A stretch of 64,000 nucleotides of DNA, from NCBI GenBank assembly GCA_014238905.1, contig JABAAE010000004.1, forward strand, positions 346,010-410,009, read 5' to 3'. A program made the position numbers and the translations under genes. The notes under the pieces are model-generated. The model did no database searches, was not told the origin of the DNA, and saw only the letters and a program-made list of their open reading frames with translations. Source of the stretch: Planctomycetota bacterium. Its GTDB lineage: Bacteria; Planctomycetota; Planctomycetia; Pirellulales; Pirellulaceae. Each line of letters opens with the position of its first letter. Within the stretch, counting starts at the first letter, position 1. Of this stretch, positions 26,812 to 36,106 are shown in pieces.

Positions 26812-27200
26812 TATATTTGCCCTGCCTTTAGGTACGATTTGACAGCCTGTCCAACCCCAAGTGGGCTGGATTTAGCCAGATGTTTTCCCATGTAAAGATC
26901 AAAGATCGCTCCCAGCGAGTCGGAAGATTCGTCACCAAACAAACCCTCTTCCAGAGTGTCTCTCATTTGTTTCATCAGCATCGAAACAAAAAGCTCTTCA
27001 AACTGCTGGCCGGCTTCTTCGACCTGACTTGTTCGCTGGCTGGATTCCACCCCTAATTCTCTGGATAAACCTGCAACCGCTTCACTTGCTTTGCCAGCAC
27101 CGATATCAGCGGAGTCCAATTGGGTCATCGATGGTACGGTTGGAATACCCGAAAGGAATGCCAACCCGCCATTGGAACCCTGTATTGACGGGATCTCCAT
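26811..27200 (-). CDS. flgJ: Rod-binding protein, FlgJ N-terminal type
   Basis: 129 residues covering only the rod-binding domain of FlgJ: QQFEELFVSMLMKQMRDTLEEGLFGDESSD, then a helix with YMGKHLAKSSPLGVGQAVKSYL. The peptidoglycan hydrolase domain of enteric FlgJ is absent, as in many other bacteria, so a separate wall-cutting enzyme is needed to pass the rod. It acts as the rod cap during assembly. Confidence 0.9.
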   Translation of the reverse strand: MEIPSIQGSNGGLAFLSGIPTVPSMTQLDSADIGAGKASEAVAGLSRELGVESSQRTSQVEEAGQQFEELFVSMLMKQMRDTLEEGLFGDESSDSLGAIFDLYMGKHLAKSSPLGVGQAVKSYLKAGQI

Positions 27201-27279
27201 TTCTTACCCTTTTTAATTAATTCGTAAAATGTCTGGTCATCCTTCCTGAAACATCATCGGTTCAGAAAGGGCTAGGTTG

Positions 27280-28566
27280 TTACTTGAAAATAAGTTCCGC
27301 CTGAAGGCTTCCTGATTGCTTAACCGCTTCCAGAATCGAAAGCATCTCACGGGCCGAGAGCCCCAGGGAATTCAGCCCATCTACCAACTCTCTTAGCGAC
27401 TTGGACTGGTTTAATAAACGCAGTGTGTTTTGATCCTCACTGACCGTAATATCCGTTCGCGGCACGACGGTCGTTTCTCCTCCCGCTAACGGTTGCGGCT
27501 GGGAAACCTGCGGAGACTCGGTCGTCGAAATCGTCAGGTTCCCGACGGTGACGGCGACGGGCTTTAACATCGCATTTTCGGTGATGACAATCGTGCCATT
27601 GTGCTCGTTGACGATCACTTTCGCTGTCGTGTCCGGTACCACTCGAATATCCTGAATGACCGCCAAAAACTTTTCCATTTCCGTTTGCGTGCGGCCCATG
27701 GGAACTGCTACCCGAACGGTTCTTTGATTAACGACTTCTGCAATCCGTTGGGAGAATTGGGAATTAATCGCCTCGACCAATCGCACAATTGTGCGGCGAT
27801 CTTCATTCATCAGGTGGAAATTGACATATCCCTCGGCACCGAGATTCTCCTGTAACAATGTTCGCTCGATAACTCCACCGCGTGAAATCGAACCGTTGGT
27901 GACATTATTCTGTTGAATCCTGGCTGCCTGACCCTCCGCTGAAAAACCTCCAATAAAAACTTTGCCGCTGGCCATCGCATAGATCTCACCATCCAATCCC
28001 CGCAACGGGGTTTGAATCAACCGTCCACCTCGAAGACTGGTTGAGCTATCGATAATGGACACATCTACATTGACCTCCTGTCCTGGGTAGGCAAATGCGG
28101 GCAATTCTGCTGTCACTTCCACAACCGCCAAGTTCTTTGTTCTCAGCAATGTCTGATAGTTTTCGAGCGTGGCACGCGGCAGTCCATTGGTTTTATTTTG
28201 GAGAAGCCGCAACAAAAATTGTTTGGTAATATCATCATCGGATCCAGTTTGGCCGAGCCCAATCACCAAGCCATAACTCGAAAGACGATGAGTCCGCAAT
28301 CCGCCAATTTTTGTTATGTCCTTAACTCGCACCGAGAGTGGCACCGTTTCCACTGTCAAGTTCGACGCTCCGGGTGTCTGCATCAGCGGAACGACTCTCC
28401 CATCCAACGGTTGCGACACCGCGGGTTGCTGAGCCTCCATCAATCCACCTGCAAGCACTTGGATCAAAACGATTGGCAATCCTAAAAACCTGCCTTTGAA
28501 TGTCAAAAAAAATTTTTGGATCACTTTTCTGTCTCTTACTGACGGCTTGAAGGATGCAGGGGCCAA
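27280..28566 (-). CDS. flgI: Flagellar P-ring protein FlgI
   Basis: Periplasmic ring around the rod. After a signal peptide (hydrophobic core about 25-42) come the family blocks VRVKDITKIGGLRTHRLSSYGLVIGLGQTGSDD, NLAVVEVTAELPAFAYPGQEVNVDVS and a C-terminal LRELVDGLNSLGLSAREMLSILEAVKQSGSLQAEL. The 428 residues include about 50 extra at the N-terminus; a shorter start is possible. It lies 28 bp downstream of flgH. Confidence 0.96.
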   Translation of the reverse strand: MAPASFKPSVRDRKVIQKFFLTFKGRFLGLPIVLIQVLAGGLMEAQQPAVSQPLDGRVVPLMQTPGASNLTVETVPLSVRVKDITKIGGLRTHRLSSYGLVIGLGQTGSDDDITKQFLLRLLQNKTNGLPRATLENYQTLLRTKNLAVVEVTAELPAFAYPGQEVNVDVSIIDSSTSLRGGRLIQTPLRGLDGEIYAMASGKVFIGGFSAEGQAARIQQNNVTNGSISRGGVIERTLLQENLGAEGYVNFHLMNEDRRTIVRLVEAINSQFSQRIAEVVNQRTVRVAVPMGRTQTEMEKFLAVIQDIRVVPDTTAKVIVNEHNGTIVITENAMLKPVAVTVGNLTISTTESPQVSQPQPLAGGETTVVPRTDITVSEDQNTLRLLNQSKSLRELVDGLNSLGLSAREMLSILEAVKQSGSLQAELIFK

Positions 28567-28594
28567 CGTTGAATTCCCGGGCGAGGTCGTTTAT

Positions 28595-29254
28595 CTAAAA
28601 CGGCCAGACCTTACTGATTTGTCGTTTAAGCCATCCCTCTCTGGTATAATTTTGTTCCGGTCCTTTGCCTTCGTAGTTCAAACGCATGTTATGGATATGG
28701 CGAGAGGCTATGGTGTTATCCAATTCAACGTCTGTTCTTCGAACCTCGCCAGTTAAGATGAGTCCTCGAAAGTCTCCTTGAACTTTGACCTCACGCCGCC
28801 CCTGAATAAGTAGGTTATTGCCCCGCACACCGATGACCGTCACATTGAATTGGTCTTTTAATCGGCGGGTCTCCCTCAATTGGGAGTCACCTTTCAAGCT
28901 CCGATCAGATGACGAGTTGTAGTTTGCATCCACACTGGGAGATCCCGTCGCACCAAAATCAGCACTGGCTGTCGATTCTGTCGTTTTCTTCATGGACCTC
29001 TGATCCTGATTGTCAATCGTGGTACCGAGGTCAATCTCGACGGTCAACAAATCACCGACCTGCATTGCTCGGGGATCAGCGTAAGGATTGAGGTCCCGGG
29101 AATTGACCCGGTTGAACATGGTCGAACCACGCGGCGAAAACTGAAATGGATGGTAGGGCCGTGTCACTTGTCCAATAGCCGTGGATCCGGACAGCAGCAT
29201 CACCAATGCCGCAATCGAAAGCACGAGTTTGGTATTTTTGGTCTTGATCTTCAT
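28595..29254 (-). CDS. flgH: Flagellar L-ring protein FlgH, without lipobox
   Basis: Outer-membrane ring of the basal body. 219 residues with the FlgH pattern: DPRAMQVGDLLTVEI, a Thr/Ser-rich central part, FNVTVIGVRGNNLLIQGRREVKV and a C-terminal GWLKRQISKVWPF. FlgH is normally a lipoprotein, but this sequence has no Cys at all; the signal peptide looks like a type I signal ending near TAIGQ. It probably cannot be lipidated. Confidence 0.93.
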   Translation of the reverse strand: MKIKTKNTKLVLSIAALVMLLSGSTAIGQVTRPYHPFQFSPRGSTMFNRVNSRDLNPYADPRAMQVGDLLTVEIDLGTTIDNQDQRSMKKTTESTASADFGATGSPSVDANYNSSSDRSLKGDSQLRETRRLKDQFNVTVIGVRGNNLLIQGRREVKVQGDFRGLILTGEVRRTDVELDNTIASRHIHNMRLNYEGKGPEQNYTREGWLKRQISKVWPF

Positions 29255-29294
29255 GGGTCGTTAAATTTGATTGACTAATGGGTTAAGTGACTAC

Positions 29295-30476
29295 CTAGCG
29301 GATTAGCAGTCGGACGGGTGAAACCACCTTGGCGATCAGGACCTTGTTGTTGATAGAGCTTTCCACTTTTATAAAATCTCCAATTCGGCCTGATTGACGG
29401 GCAATGCACTCGCTCATAGAAAGGTTGAGGCCGTTACGTTGAAGATCCACGGTGACCAAATCGCCGGCCTTGACCATCACCTGCCTGGATTGGAGATCAC
29501 TCCCAACGTCAGTGGTTTTGATTCGATCCCCTTGCCGAATAGACCTGGCAGAAAATCGCCCCCGACCCGATTCACCAACCGCCTGTTCGATGGTCGACGA
29601 TGTAAACAGCTCTTCACTGAGTCGTGTGTTTCCAGTGGACAATTCTTCGCCGCGACTCAATGCTCTGGTTGCAAACAAGACTTCTTTCTGGACGATGATG
29701 GAGACCATTATCTTGCCCCGCCGCAATTTACCTCCGTCCAGTTCAATGAACTCGATCGTTCGATTTCCGATCCAAGCACCACCATCGGAGATGATTTTTA
29801 TTGACCGTAGCGCGGGACGACCTCCACTACCTTCGACGAATTCACCAAAACCCTGGTCTCCTGCAACCTGCAAAAGAGTCGATGGCATCTTTTCTGAAAA
29901 AACCGGACTTGATTGCGGGGTCACGATGACATCTTGGAGTGCTACATCGAATTGATCGGCAGCTTTGACCTGAATTTCCCTCGCAATTGCGATACCCAGC
30001 GCATCAGAATCTTTGGGAAATCCTTCTCTTTTTCGATCGACTCGCTTCTCAGTCACCGATTCCGGTTGGGCTTCCGAAGCCAATCTGACGGTCTGGCTCC
30101 CAACAAACGAAATACCTCGCATTGGCATTCCCGCCAAGGCAATCCTGGTTTGAATTTGTACCCTTGTAATAACCTGGTCGTCGACCGAGCTATCCAGTTG
30201 ATCCAAGTCAATATCTTCGAGTTGCTGCTTTAGGCCGGCGTCTCGCGTGTACACTTTTGCCAAATCGCCGAGATGGATGAGACCGCCATGTCGTACCGTC
30301 GTGCGAGCTTGGTAAGTCAGCCTTGGGTAGACCGAAATGGTGGCAGCAACAACGGGCTTGGGTTCAGCAGCATAATACGCCTTGGTAACTTGTGCCGTCG
30401 CATCTTGTCCGACGGAGAACAAGATAGTCCCGGCGGCAAACAGGATAGTCATTCTGCTTTGGCTCATCACTATCAT
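29295..30476 (-). CDS. flgA: P-ring assembly chaperone FlgA
   Basis: Periplasmic chaperone for FlgI. The N-terminal signal peptide ends near DATAQ; the C-terminal half (about 250-393) is a SAF-type domain with the family run SVIVQKEVLFATRALSRGEEL and a final RQGDRIKTTDVGSDLQSRQVMVKAGDLVTVDL. 393 residues against about 220 in E. coli; the added N-terminal half has beta-rich content. ATG at 30474-30476 overlaps the flgG stop (TAATG). Confidence 0.9.
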   Translation of the reverse strand: MIVMSQSRMTILFAAGTILFSVGQDATAQVTKAYYAAEPKPVVAATISVYPRLTYQARTTVRHGGLIHLGDLAKVYTRDAGLKQQLEDIDLDQLDSSVDDQVITRVQIQTRIALAGMPMRGISFVGSQTVRLASEAQPESVTEKRVDRKREGFPKDSDALGIAIAREIQVKAADQFDVALQDVIVTPQSSPVFSEKMPSTLLQVAGDQGFGEFVEGSGGRPALRSIKIISDGGAWIGNRTIEFIELDGGKLRRGKIMVSIIVQKEVLFATRALSRGEELSTGNTRLSEELFTSSTIEQAVGESGRGRFSARSIRQGDRIKTTDVGSDLQSRQVMVKAGDLVTVDLQRNGLNLSMSECIARQSGRIGDFIKVESSINNKVLIAKVVSPVRLLIR

Positions 30477-31264
30477 TACCTCACGATCTGAGCGGTGTTG
30501 GACAGCATCTCATCACCTGCCCGAATGGCGCGAGAATTAATTTCATAGGCACGTTGCGCCGAAATCAGGGAAACAAGCTCCCGCACAACCTCGACGTTGG
30601 AAATCTCAAGAAAGCTCTGCCTCAACACACCGAAGCCCTCGTTGCCGGGAATATCGGACTGAACGGGACCCGAAGCCGGGGTTTCGATTAAGAGGTTTCC
30701 ACCAATATTCTCCAATCCCGCCGGGTTACGGAAACGGTGAAGCTGAATTTGACCAATCTGCTGCGCAGCCCCATCATCCTGTACGGCAACCGTACCGTCC
30801 TGTCCAATGGTCAGAGTCTGAAGTGCTGTTTGATCAGGTATCGTAATTGCGTCCGCCAATAACAGTCCATCGCCATTGACCAATTGCCCTTGGCCGTCCA
30901 TTCGAAACGCCCCGTCCCGTGTATAGGCAAACGACCCGTCCGGTAATGTGACCTGAAAAAACCCTTCTCCTTCGATGGCAACATCTGTAGGGTTTTGGGT
31001 CTCCTGTGAATTTCCGGGAGAAAATATCTTGGTTGTTCCGACCACCCTAACGCCACTTCCGATCTGCATTCCCACTGGGGCGGTAGTGTCCTGAGTGACT
31101 TGCCCACCCGCTTGACGTCCATTGGCGTAAAGCAAATCAGCAAAATCGACATGATGTCGTTTGAAACCGTTGGTGTTCACATTGGCAAGGTTGTTTGCCG
31201 TGACATCAATGAGCACTTCCTGAGCACGCATACCAGTAGCACTGGAAAAAAAAGCTCTTAACAT
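30476..31264 (-). CDS. flgG: Flagellar distal rod protein FlgG
   Basis: 262 residues, the standard FlgG length. It starts LRAFFSSATGMRAQEVLIDVTANNLANVNTNGFKR in form and ends in the coiled-coil segment ISNVEVVRELVSLISAQRAYEINSRAIRAGDEML. Forms the distal rod that crosses the P and L rings. It lies 52 bp downstream of flgF. Confidence 0.97.
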   Translation of the reverse strand: MLRAFFSSATGMRAQEVLIDVTANNLANVNTNGFKRHHVDFADLLYANGRQAGGQVTQDTTAPVGMQIGSGVRVVGTTKIFSPGNSQETQNPTDVAIEGEGFFQVTLPDGSFAYTRDGAFRMDGQGQLVNGDGLLLADAITIPDQTALQTLTIGQDGTVAVQDDGAAQQIGQIQLHRFRNPAGLENIGGNLLIETPASGPVQSDIPGNEGFGVLRQSFLEISNVEVVRELVSLISAQRAYEINSRAIRAGDEMLSNTAQIVR

Positions 31265-31316
31265 CGAAAGTCATCCTCTATTTTATTAACGTGTTTCAAA
31301 AGCAGCGTGGGATAGG

Positions 31317-32108
31317 CTACGCCGATTGGAGATTGGTATGTTGGCCTATGGTTTCGGAAATCGTGGTTAATGTTTTTTGCGCCGCTTCAAAATGACGCAT
31401 CCCAGTAATCATTCGAATCAGCTCGTTGACTGCTTGGGTATTGGACGATTCCAGAAAACCCGACTGCAGCGAAACCTCCCCTTCTACCACTGCTTCCGGG
31501 TCGACCCCCGGCGGCGCAGCGAAGAGGGTGGTGCCTGCTGGAATCAACTGAGAAACATCGCCAAACTTGACGATTCGAAGCTTGCCAATTTCCTCGCCCT
31601 CGGAAAAAAGTGTTCCATCTGTTCCAATGTTGACATGACTGGCATTCTCAACCGAGATCGGCCCGCCTTCGCCCTCGACGATTTGGCCGGATGGCAACGA
31701 CAGCTCCGAGTTTTCATTCAATTTGAAATTACCATTGCGGGTATAAAGTGGCCCAGCCTCACCTTCGACAACAAAAAATCCCTCGCCATCAATTGCGGCA
31801 TTCATGTTGTCCCCGGTCTCCTCAATCCGCCCCTGGGAAAAATCCGTGCTGTATTCTGCCAGGTAGGCACCATTCACATTGAACGAATAGTCAACACCAT
31901 TGGTCGCTGCAGCATTATTCTGCAATGTCTCTGGTTGTTGTTCCTGGAGATAATCCTGTAACGCCTGACTGTCGGCAAAGGTCATAACGGTCTGTGAAGT
32001 ACGTTTAAAGCCCGGCACATTGACGTGAGCCAGATTGTGCGCAATCAGATCTTGCTGATGCAGGGTCAAATTCAGTGCAGTCGCACTGCTGTACAATCCG
32101 TTTAACAT
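31317..32108 (-). CDS. flgF: Flagellar proximal rod protein FlgF
   Basis: 263 residues with the rod-protein N-terminus (LYSSATALNLTLHQQDLIAHNLAHVNVPGFKR) and the C-terminal helix (NTQAVNELIRMITGMRHFEAAQKTLTTI). It is the second FlgG-like protein here; its place before flgG and its more divergent sequence favour FlgF. It is the first gene of the leftward flagellar block. Confidence 0.88.
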   Translation of the reverse strand: MLNGLYSSATALNLTLHQQDLIAHNLAHVNVPGFKRTSQTVMTFADSQALQDYLQEQQPETLQNNAAATNGVDYSFNVNGAYLAEYSTDFSQGRIEETGDNMNAAIDGEGFFVVEGEAGPLYTRNGNFKLNENSELSLPSGQIVEGEGGPISVENASHVNIGTDGTLFSEGEEIGKLRIVKFGDVSQLIPAGTTLFAAPPGVDPEAVVEGEVSLQSGFLESSNTQAVNELIRMITGMRHFEAAQKTLTTISETIGQHTNLQSA

Positions 32109-32635
32109 GAATTCAAACGTAATTAGGTCGTTGTGTGTCTATGACGTCGCCTAGGTAGGAAAGCAACTACTATGCCAATTGCGCCAGTCAGTGAAACTTT
32201 CGCGATTTCAACGATTTTGCCAGAAGCGTTGGCAACAAGAACGGGTAAAAACTTCCTAACTCCATCGAAAATAATTCCGACTCCAAATGCACTGCTTTAA
32301 GATGGTGGTTGCCGATCCAGTCGAGTATTGACTCTTGCCAGCCTTCCAATGCCAGCAAGCAATCAGCTCCATCTCCGAAACGGCTCAGACGAAAATCCGA
32401 CCCGCTTCACTTCCGCATTAAAGGAACACCAAGCCCCCTTTGTCGCGTTAAAACGGTCAGAATCAACGCTAGCAAATGACGATTTCAGCTTGACTTGCTA
32501 CTTTCGATCCTGAAAACAACGAAATAATTCCAGTACCCTGCGATACCTCGCCGATAGAAGTTACGTAATCGTTTAACTTCAACATTTGCAAACGCCAGTT
32601 AACCTACCCATTTGGGTGGAAGATGCTGGCATTAG
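32109..32635. other. Divergent region between the two flagellar blocks
   Basis: 527 bp that must hold the promoters of both flgF and fliL. I looked for sigma-28 (TAAA-N15-GCCGATAA) and sigma-54 (GG-N10-GC) promoters on both strands and found only near misses with wrong spacing (GCCGAT at 32312-32317; TGGCGCAATTGGCA on the minus strand near 32175). A 61-codon open frame at 32328-32513 lacks protein character. Confidence 0.5.
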
Positions 32636-33160
32636 ATGACGATGGCCGAAGAAGAAAAAACCGAAGAAAAAACCGAAGGAAAAAAAGGAAGCGGTGTTGT
32701 CGCACTAGTTCTAAACGTTCTAGTAGCTGGCGCGGCTGTGGCCGCCGGTTTCTACACCCCCTACTTAATTGCCGGTGGAAGTAATGCCGGTAATTCCAAC
32801 GACAATTCCCAATCCACTCAGCAGCCTGCCAAAGACCTTCAACTGGAATATGTCGAATTTGGTGAAGTAACGTCGAATATCGATGAACCCAACTTAACAA
32901 GATACCTGCGTGTCAAAATCTCTTTGGAAGTCGCCAAGGACGATTTCCTCGCGATTCAGAAATTAGTCGAAGCCAAAAACATGATTCTGAAGGACTGGCT
33001 GAACAGTTTTCTTGCCAGTCAGAACATGGCCTCGATTCGGGGAATGGCTGGCCAAAATCGACTTCGACGCGAAATTAAGGATCACTTTAATTCAACCCTG
33101 TTCTTGGACGGCGTTGAACGAATTCGCGGCATTTTGTTTCTGGAGTTCAATGTCCAATGA
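32636..33160 (+). CDS. fliL: Flagellar basal body-associated protein FliL
   Basis: A single-pass inner membrane protein that associates with the stator and basal body. 174 residues: a charged Lys/Glu cytoplasmic start, a membrane segment at about 22-45, a Ser/Asn linker and the FliL periplasmic domain (LTRYLRVKISLEVAKDDF, then LRREIKDHFNSTLFLDGVERIRGILFLEFNVQ). Start could be ATG at 32642. The stop overlaps the fliM start by four bases (ATGA), indicating coupling. Confidence 0.92.
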   Translation: MTMAEEEKTEEKTEGKKGSGVVALVLNVLVAGAAVAAGFYTPYLIAGGSNAGNSNDNSQSTQQPAKDLQLEYVEFGEVTSNIDEPNLTRYLRVKISLEVAKDDFLAIQKLVEAKNMILKDWLNSFLASQNMASIRGMAGQNRLRREIKDHFNSTLFLDGVERIRGILFLEFNVQ

Positions 33161-34017
33161 GCGACTCCGATTTGAAAAAATTCGATTTTCAAAAACCCAG
33201 TGGGCTTTCCAAAGACCTCATTGAGCAACTGCGGACGTGGATGAACAGTTTTAGCAACCTGTTCCGCGAAAAGTGGTCGGGCATCATCGCTTCTGACATA
33301 GAAATCCAGTACCAGTCCGATACAGCGTACTCGTTCGCAGTATTAAAAAATCGCATGCCAAAACCATCTGTTGGTTATCTCATCAAGTTCATGGATGGTG
33401 GGGTGGATTCGATGATTGTTCTCGGGAGAAGTACAGCGGTTTCCATTGTGATGGAAATGACCGGCGATCCATTCTCCGAACCCGAGGAGCGAAATCTCTC
33501 TACAGTTGAGAATGCTCTTTTTGAAATATTCACCAGAGAATTAGTCGCGGCAATCAGCGAATCCTGGATTGACCAAAACACATTGAAAATAGATTGCACG
33601 GGGCAGGAAAGCCGACCGCATCGCAGCCGAATTTTCAACCCCAAGACGATCATGTTGAATCTCAAATTCCAACTCACCCAGGGCGACAAGGTTTTTGACA
33701 TGTTTTGGATCGTTCCACAGACCCCATTCGAACAACTGTTGAGCGATTCCATACAACCAGCACCCAACGTCGAAAATCAGTTTCGGGGAATGCTCGAAGA
33801 ACGAACCAAAAACGTCAAAGTCAATCTTTCAGTCCTTTTGGGTTCCGCAGAATTGAGCTTTTCCGAAATGACAGAACTTTCGGCGGGCGACGTTATTGTG
33901 CTGAACCGAAAAATCACCGACCCGCTTCCCGTACATGTGGAAGAAAAAGAGAAATTCAGCGCCTGGCCCGGTCGACAGGGAAACACACAGGCAGTCAAGA
34001 TTTGCAAGGCCGTCTAA
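33157..34017 (+). CDS. fliM: FliM-type flagellar switch protein lacking the CheY-binding start
   Basis: C-ring protein that sets rotation direction. 286 residues against about 330 in most bacteria. The middle (about 40-190) matches the FliM CheC-like domain, with ETTENALFEIF-like run LSTVENALFEIFTRELVAAISESW; the C-terminal SpoA domain (about 210-270: VKVNLSVLLGSAELSFSEMTELSAGDVIVL) is clear. The usual N-terminal EIDALL-type motif that binds phosphorylated CheY is missing; the start reads MSDSDLKKFDFQKPSGLS. Its order before fliN supports FliM over another SpoA protein. Confidence 0.88.
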   Translation: MSDSDLKKFDFQKPSGLSKDLIEQLRTWMNSFSNLFREKWSGIIASDIEIQYQSDTAYSFAVLKNRMPKPSVGYLIKFMDGGVDSMIVLGRSTAVSIVMEMTGDPFSEPEERNLSTVENALFEIFTRELVAAISESWIDQNTLKIDCTGQESRPHRSRIFNPKTIMLNLKFQLTQGDKVFDMFWIVPQTPFEQLLSDSIQPAPNVENQFRGMLEERTKNVKVNLSVLLGSAELSFSEMTELSAGDVIVLNRKITDPLPVHVEEKEKFSAWPGRQGNTQAVKICKAV

Positions 34018-34035
34018 ACCTGACGGGAGTTTACG

Positions 34036-34443
34036 ATGAGTGAAGAAACAACTTTGAACGATTCCGAGGAAACCACGGACGGTCGACCCTCCTCCGACAC
34101 CGGAAAATCCTCCGCTGCTGCCGGAAATCAGGACAAACCCGTTCAAGCCCATGCACCTCAATTCGCCAATTTGGTAGGCACTAACGGAGATTCGTCTTCT
34201 GGATCAATTTCCCGTTTTCTTGACGTATCGGTACAAGTCTCCGCGGAACTGGGAAACATCAAGATGCCAATCGGAGAAATACTTCAGCTTGATGAGGGCT
34301 CCGTGATAGAACTCAACCGCTCGCTTTCGGAACCGGTTGACCTTGTCGCTCAAGGAATACGAATTGCCCGGGGAGAGGTCGTTGTCATCGACGATTGCTT
34401 TGCGATTCGCATCAAGGAAATTGAGCATGGAACCAACGACTGA
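34036..34443 (+). CDS. fliN: Flagellar switch protein FliN
   Basis: 135 residues: a Ser/Glu-rich disordered N-terminal 60, then one SpoA domain (FLDVSVQVSAELGNIKMPIGEILQLDEGSVIEL, ending VIDDCFAIRIKEIE). Forms the lower C-ring with FliM. It lies 18 bp behind fliM. Confidence 0.95.
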   Translation: MSEETTLNDSEETTDGRPSSDTGKSSAAAGNQDKPVQAHAPQFANLVGTNGDSSSGSISRFLDVSVQVSAELGNIKMPIGEILQLDEGSVIELNRSLSEPVDLVAQGIRIARGEVVVIDDCFAIRIKEIEHGTND

Positions 34444-34491
34444 CATCTGACCAATACCATTGAGATCATCCGCCCCCTATTTACCTCCATC

Positions 34492-36087
34492 ATGTGCAAG
34501 TCGCCAGCAAACTCCCTATTTTGGTCCTACACCGGAAACCATTCCGGCAAGCCTGCTTTTTTCAAGAGCAACCAATGGATCATGATCTGGAGCCAGTTGG
34601 CGATTTATTTTGCCTTGCTTCAGGTGCACAGCGTGCAACGATTGGATGCTCAAGAAGAAGGGCGACAGTTCCTGAACCGTCCCTCGATGTTTCAGGAGCT
34701 TTCCAATCTTCGGGCAGAAACCAAAAGCGTTCAAGAGATGGGCGGGATCGATTTGGAAAAGCTGATTGAAAAACAGCTCTCCGAGGCCAAAGGGATTGTC
34801 GCCGCCAGTTCTCGTGAAATCGAGGCCATTCGCTATTTCCAGGTTGAATCCAGCGAGACGGAATTTGGCTCTCCCACCACCATTGATTCGGGATCCAATT
34901 CACCGCCCACCAGCACGCCGCAAGCCAAATCTTCGCAACGCGATCAACTGACAGCCTCCGATTTGCAATTAAAGGCTATTCAGTTGCAACTCAACGCCAG
35001 TGCTCAGGCTGCCACTCCCACCAATCAACCGAGCAATCTATCCAACGGATTCAGAACAGTTCAGGCGACCGTGATCAGCGGTTCACCTAAACGATTGCCA
35101 AGCTCAATTCCTGCTTCAGCTCCTGCCGGCATCCCAGATCATCAGCGGCCTCGACTAGCTTCAGCCGCGGATGTTGCTTCATCAATTCCTGTCCGTCCGG
35201 CGAACTTTTCGGGGAACCAATTGGCGACCTTTCACACTGACAACCCAGTCGGCACCGACAATAGCGTTACATTCGATGAAATAACTGAGTCGCCCGAGGT
35301 CGCTGCGATTTCCGAAGTGGATTGGTCGGTCCGTTCCATTGCGAATCCAACACCTATTACTGCGACCGGCATAAAAACAAATCCGGAATCGCCTTCGGTA
35401 AACCTACCCATGGAATTGGCGTCGCCGCCTGATCAATTGGGTGAGGTAATTTCGCCAGCTGATGCGGACTCCCTTGCTGCCACGCCGTCAGCGACAACCA
35501 CAATAGTCCCCCCTGCTCGTTCAGAGCAGAACCAAAATGTTACCGAAACACGCTCGCTGGATTCCACCCCGGTGGTCCAACAGGAAAAGAACAGCCTGGA
35601 CATCAACGATCGGGTTCAGCAAGTCGTTTATTCAACTCTCTTGGTGATAATGGCAAGCGTCTCGATAATATTTCTATTGTATAAATTGGGCGTAAAGGGG
35701 CCTAAGGCGGCAGGCATCGACCCCTTGGTTAAGGTGATTAATAAAACCAAGATCAATGCGAACTGCCAGCTCCAGTTGGTCGAGGTCGAAGATCATAAAG
35801 TTTTGGTAGGTTTGGATAAAAGCGGGATTAAGTCCATTGTCTGTCTACCCCGAGTCTTCGGTGGCGACTTTGGTGAGGCCGAATCCAGTGAAGACAAAGA
35901 CCTCACTCCAGCCCTCAATGTCGAAGAGCCGAATCGATCAGGATGGTCCAATTCAGTTCAATCGGCCCCCGCAAACCGAATGGATGAACAATCAATTGCG
36001 GCTCTCAGAGAATCGCTGCTAAAAGCAATCGATCAGGAAAACGAGCCACGATTCGGCGATCCGAATTTCGTCAAAAAAGCCGCATGA
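34492..36087 (+). CDS. fliO: FliO-like flagellar biosynthesis protein with very long N-terminal region
   Basis: 531 residues. A signal-like segment lies near the N-terminus; ATG at 34582 (WSQLAIYFALLQVHSV) may be the true start. About 330 residues of Ser/Thr/Pro/Ala-rich, probably disordered sequence follow. A single membrane helix at about 380-402 (LLVIMASVSIIFLLYKLGV) is followed by a FliO-type cytoplasmic domain (KTKINANCQLQLVEVEDHKVLVGLDKSGIKSI). The place between fliN and fliP is the normal place of fliO. FliO helps assemble FliP in the export gate and is usually only 100-230 residues. The long outer region is unexplained. Confidence 0.8.
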   Translation: MCKSPANSLFWSYTGNHSGKPAFFKSNQWIMIWSQLAIYFALLQVHSVQRLDAQEEGRQFLNRPSMFQELSNLRAETKSVQEMGGIDLEKLIEKQLSEAKGIVAASSREIEAIRYFQVESSETEFGSPTTIDSGSNSPPTSTPQAKSSQRDQLTASDLQLKAIQLQLNASAQAATPTNQPSNLSNGFRTVQATVISGSPKRLPSSIPASAPAGIPDHQRPRLASAADVASSIPVRPANFSGNQLATFHTDNPVGTDNSVTFDEITESPEVAAISEVDWSVRSIANPTPITATGIKTNPESPSVNLPMELASPPDQLGEVISPADADSLAATPSATTTIVPPARSEQNQNVTETRSLDSTPVVQQEKNSLDINDRVQQVVYSTLLVIMASVSIIFLLYKLGVKGPKAAGIDPLVKVINKTKINANCQLQLVEVEDHKVLVGLDKSGIKSIVCLPRVFGGDFGEAESSEDKDLTPALNVEEPNRSGWSNSVQSAPANRMDEQSIAALRESLLKAIDQENEPRFGDPNFVKKAA

Positions 36088-36106
36088 GTCCACGGAAGGA
36101 ACAGGC

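Noticed and set aside
32165..32320. Sigma-54 and sigma-28 promoter-like sequences between the flagellar blocks
   Set aside because: The spacing of GG/GC and of TAA/GCCGAT is wrong by several bases.
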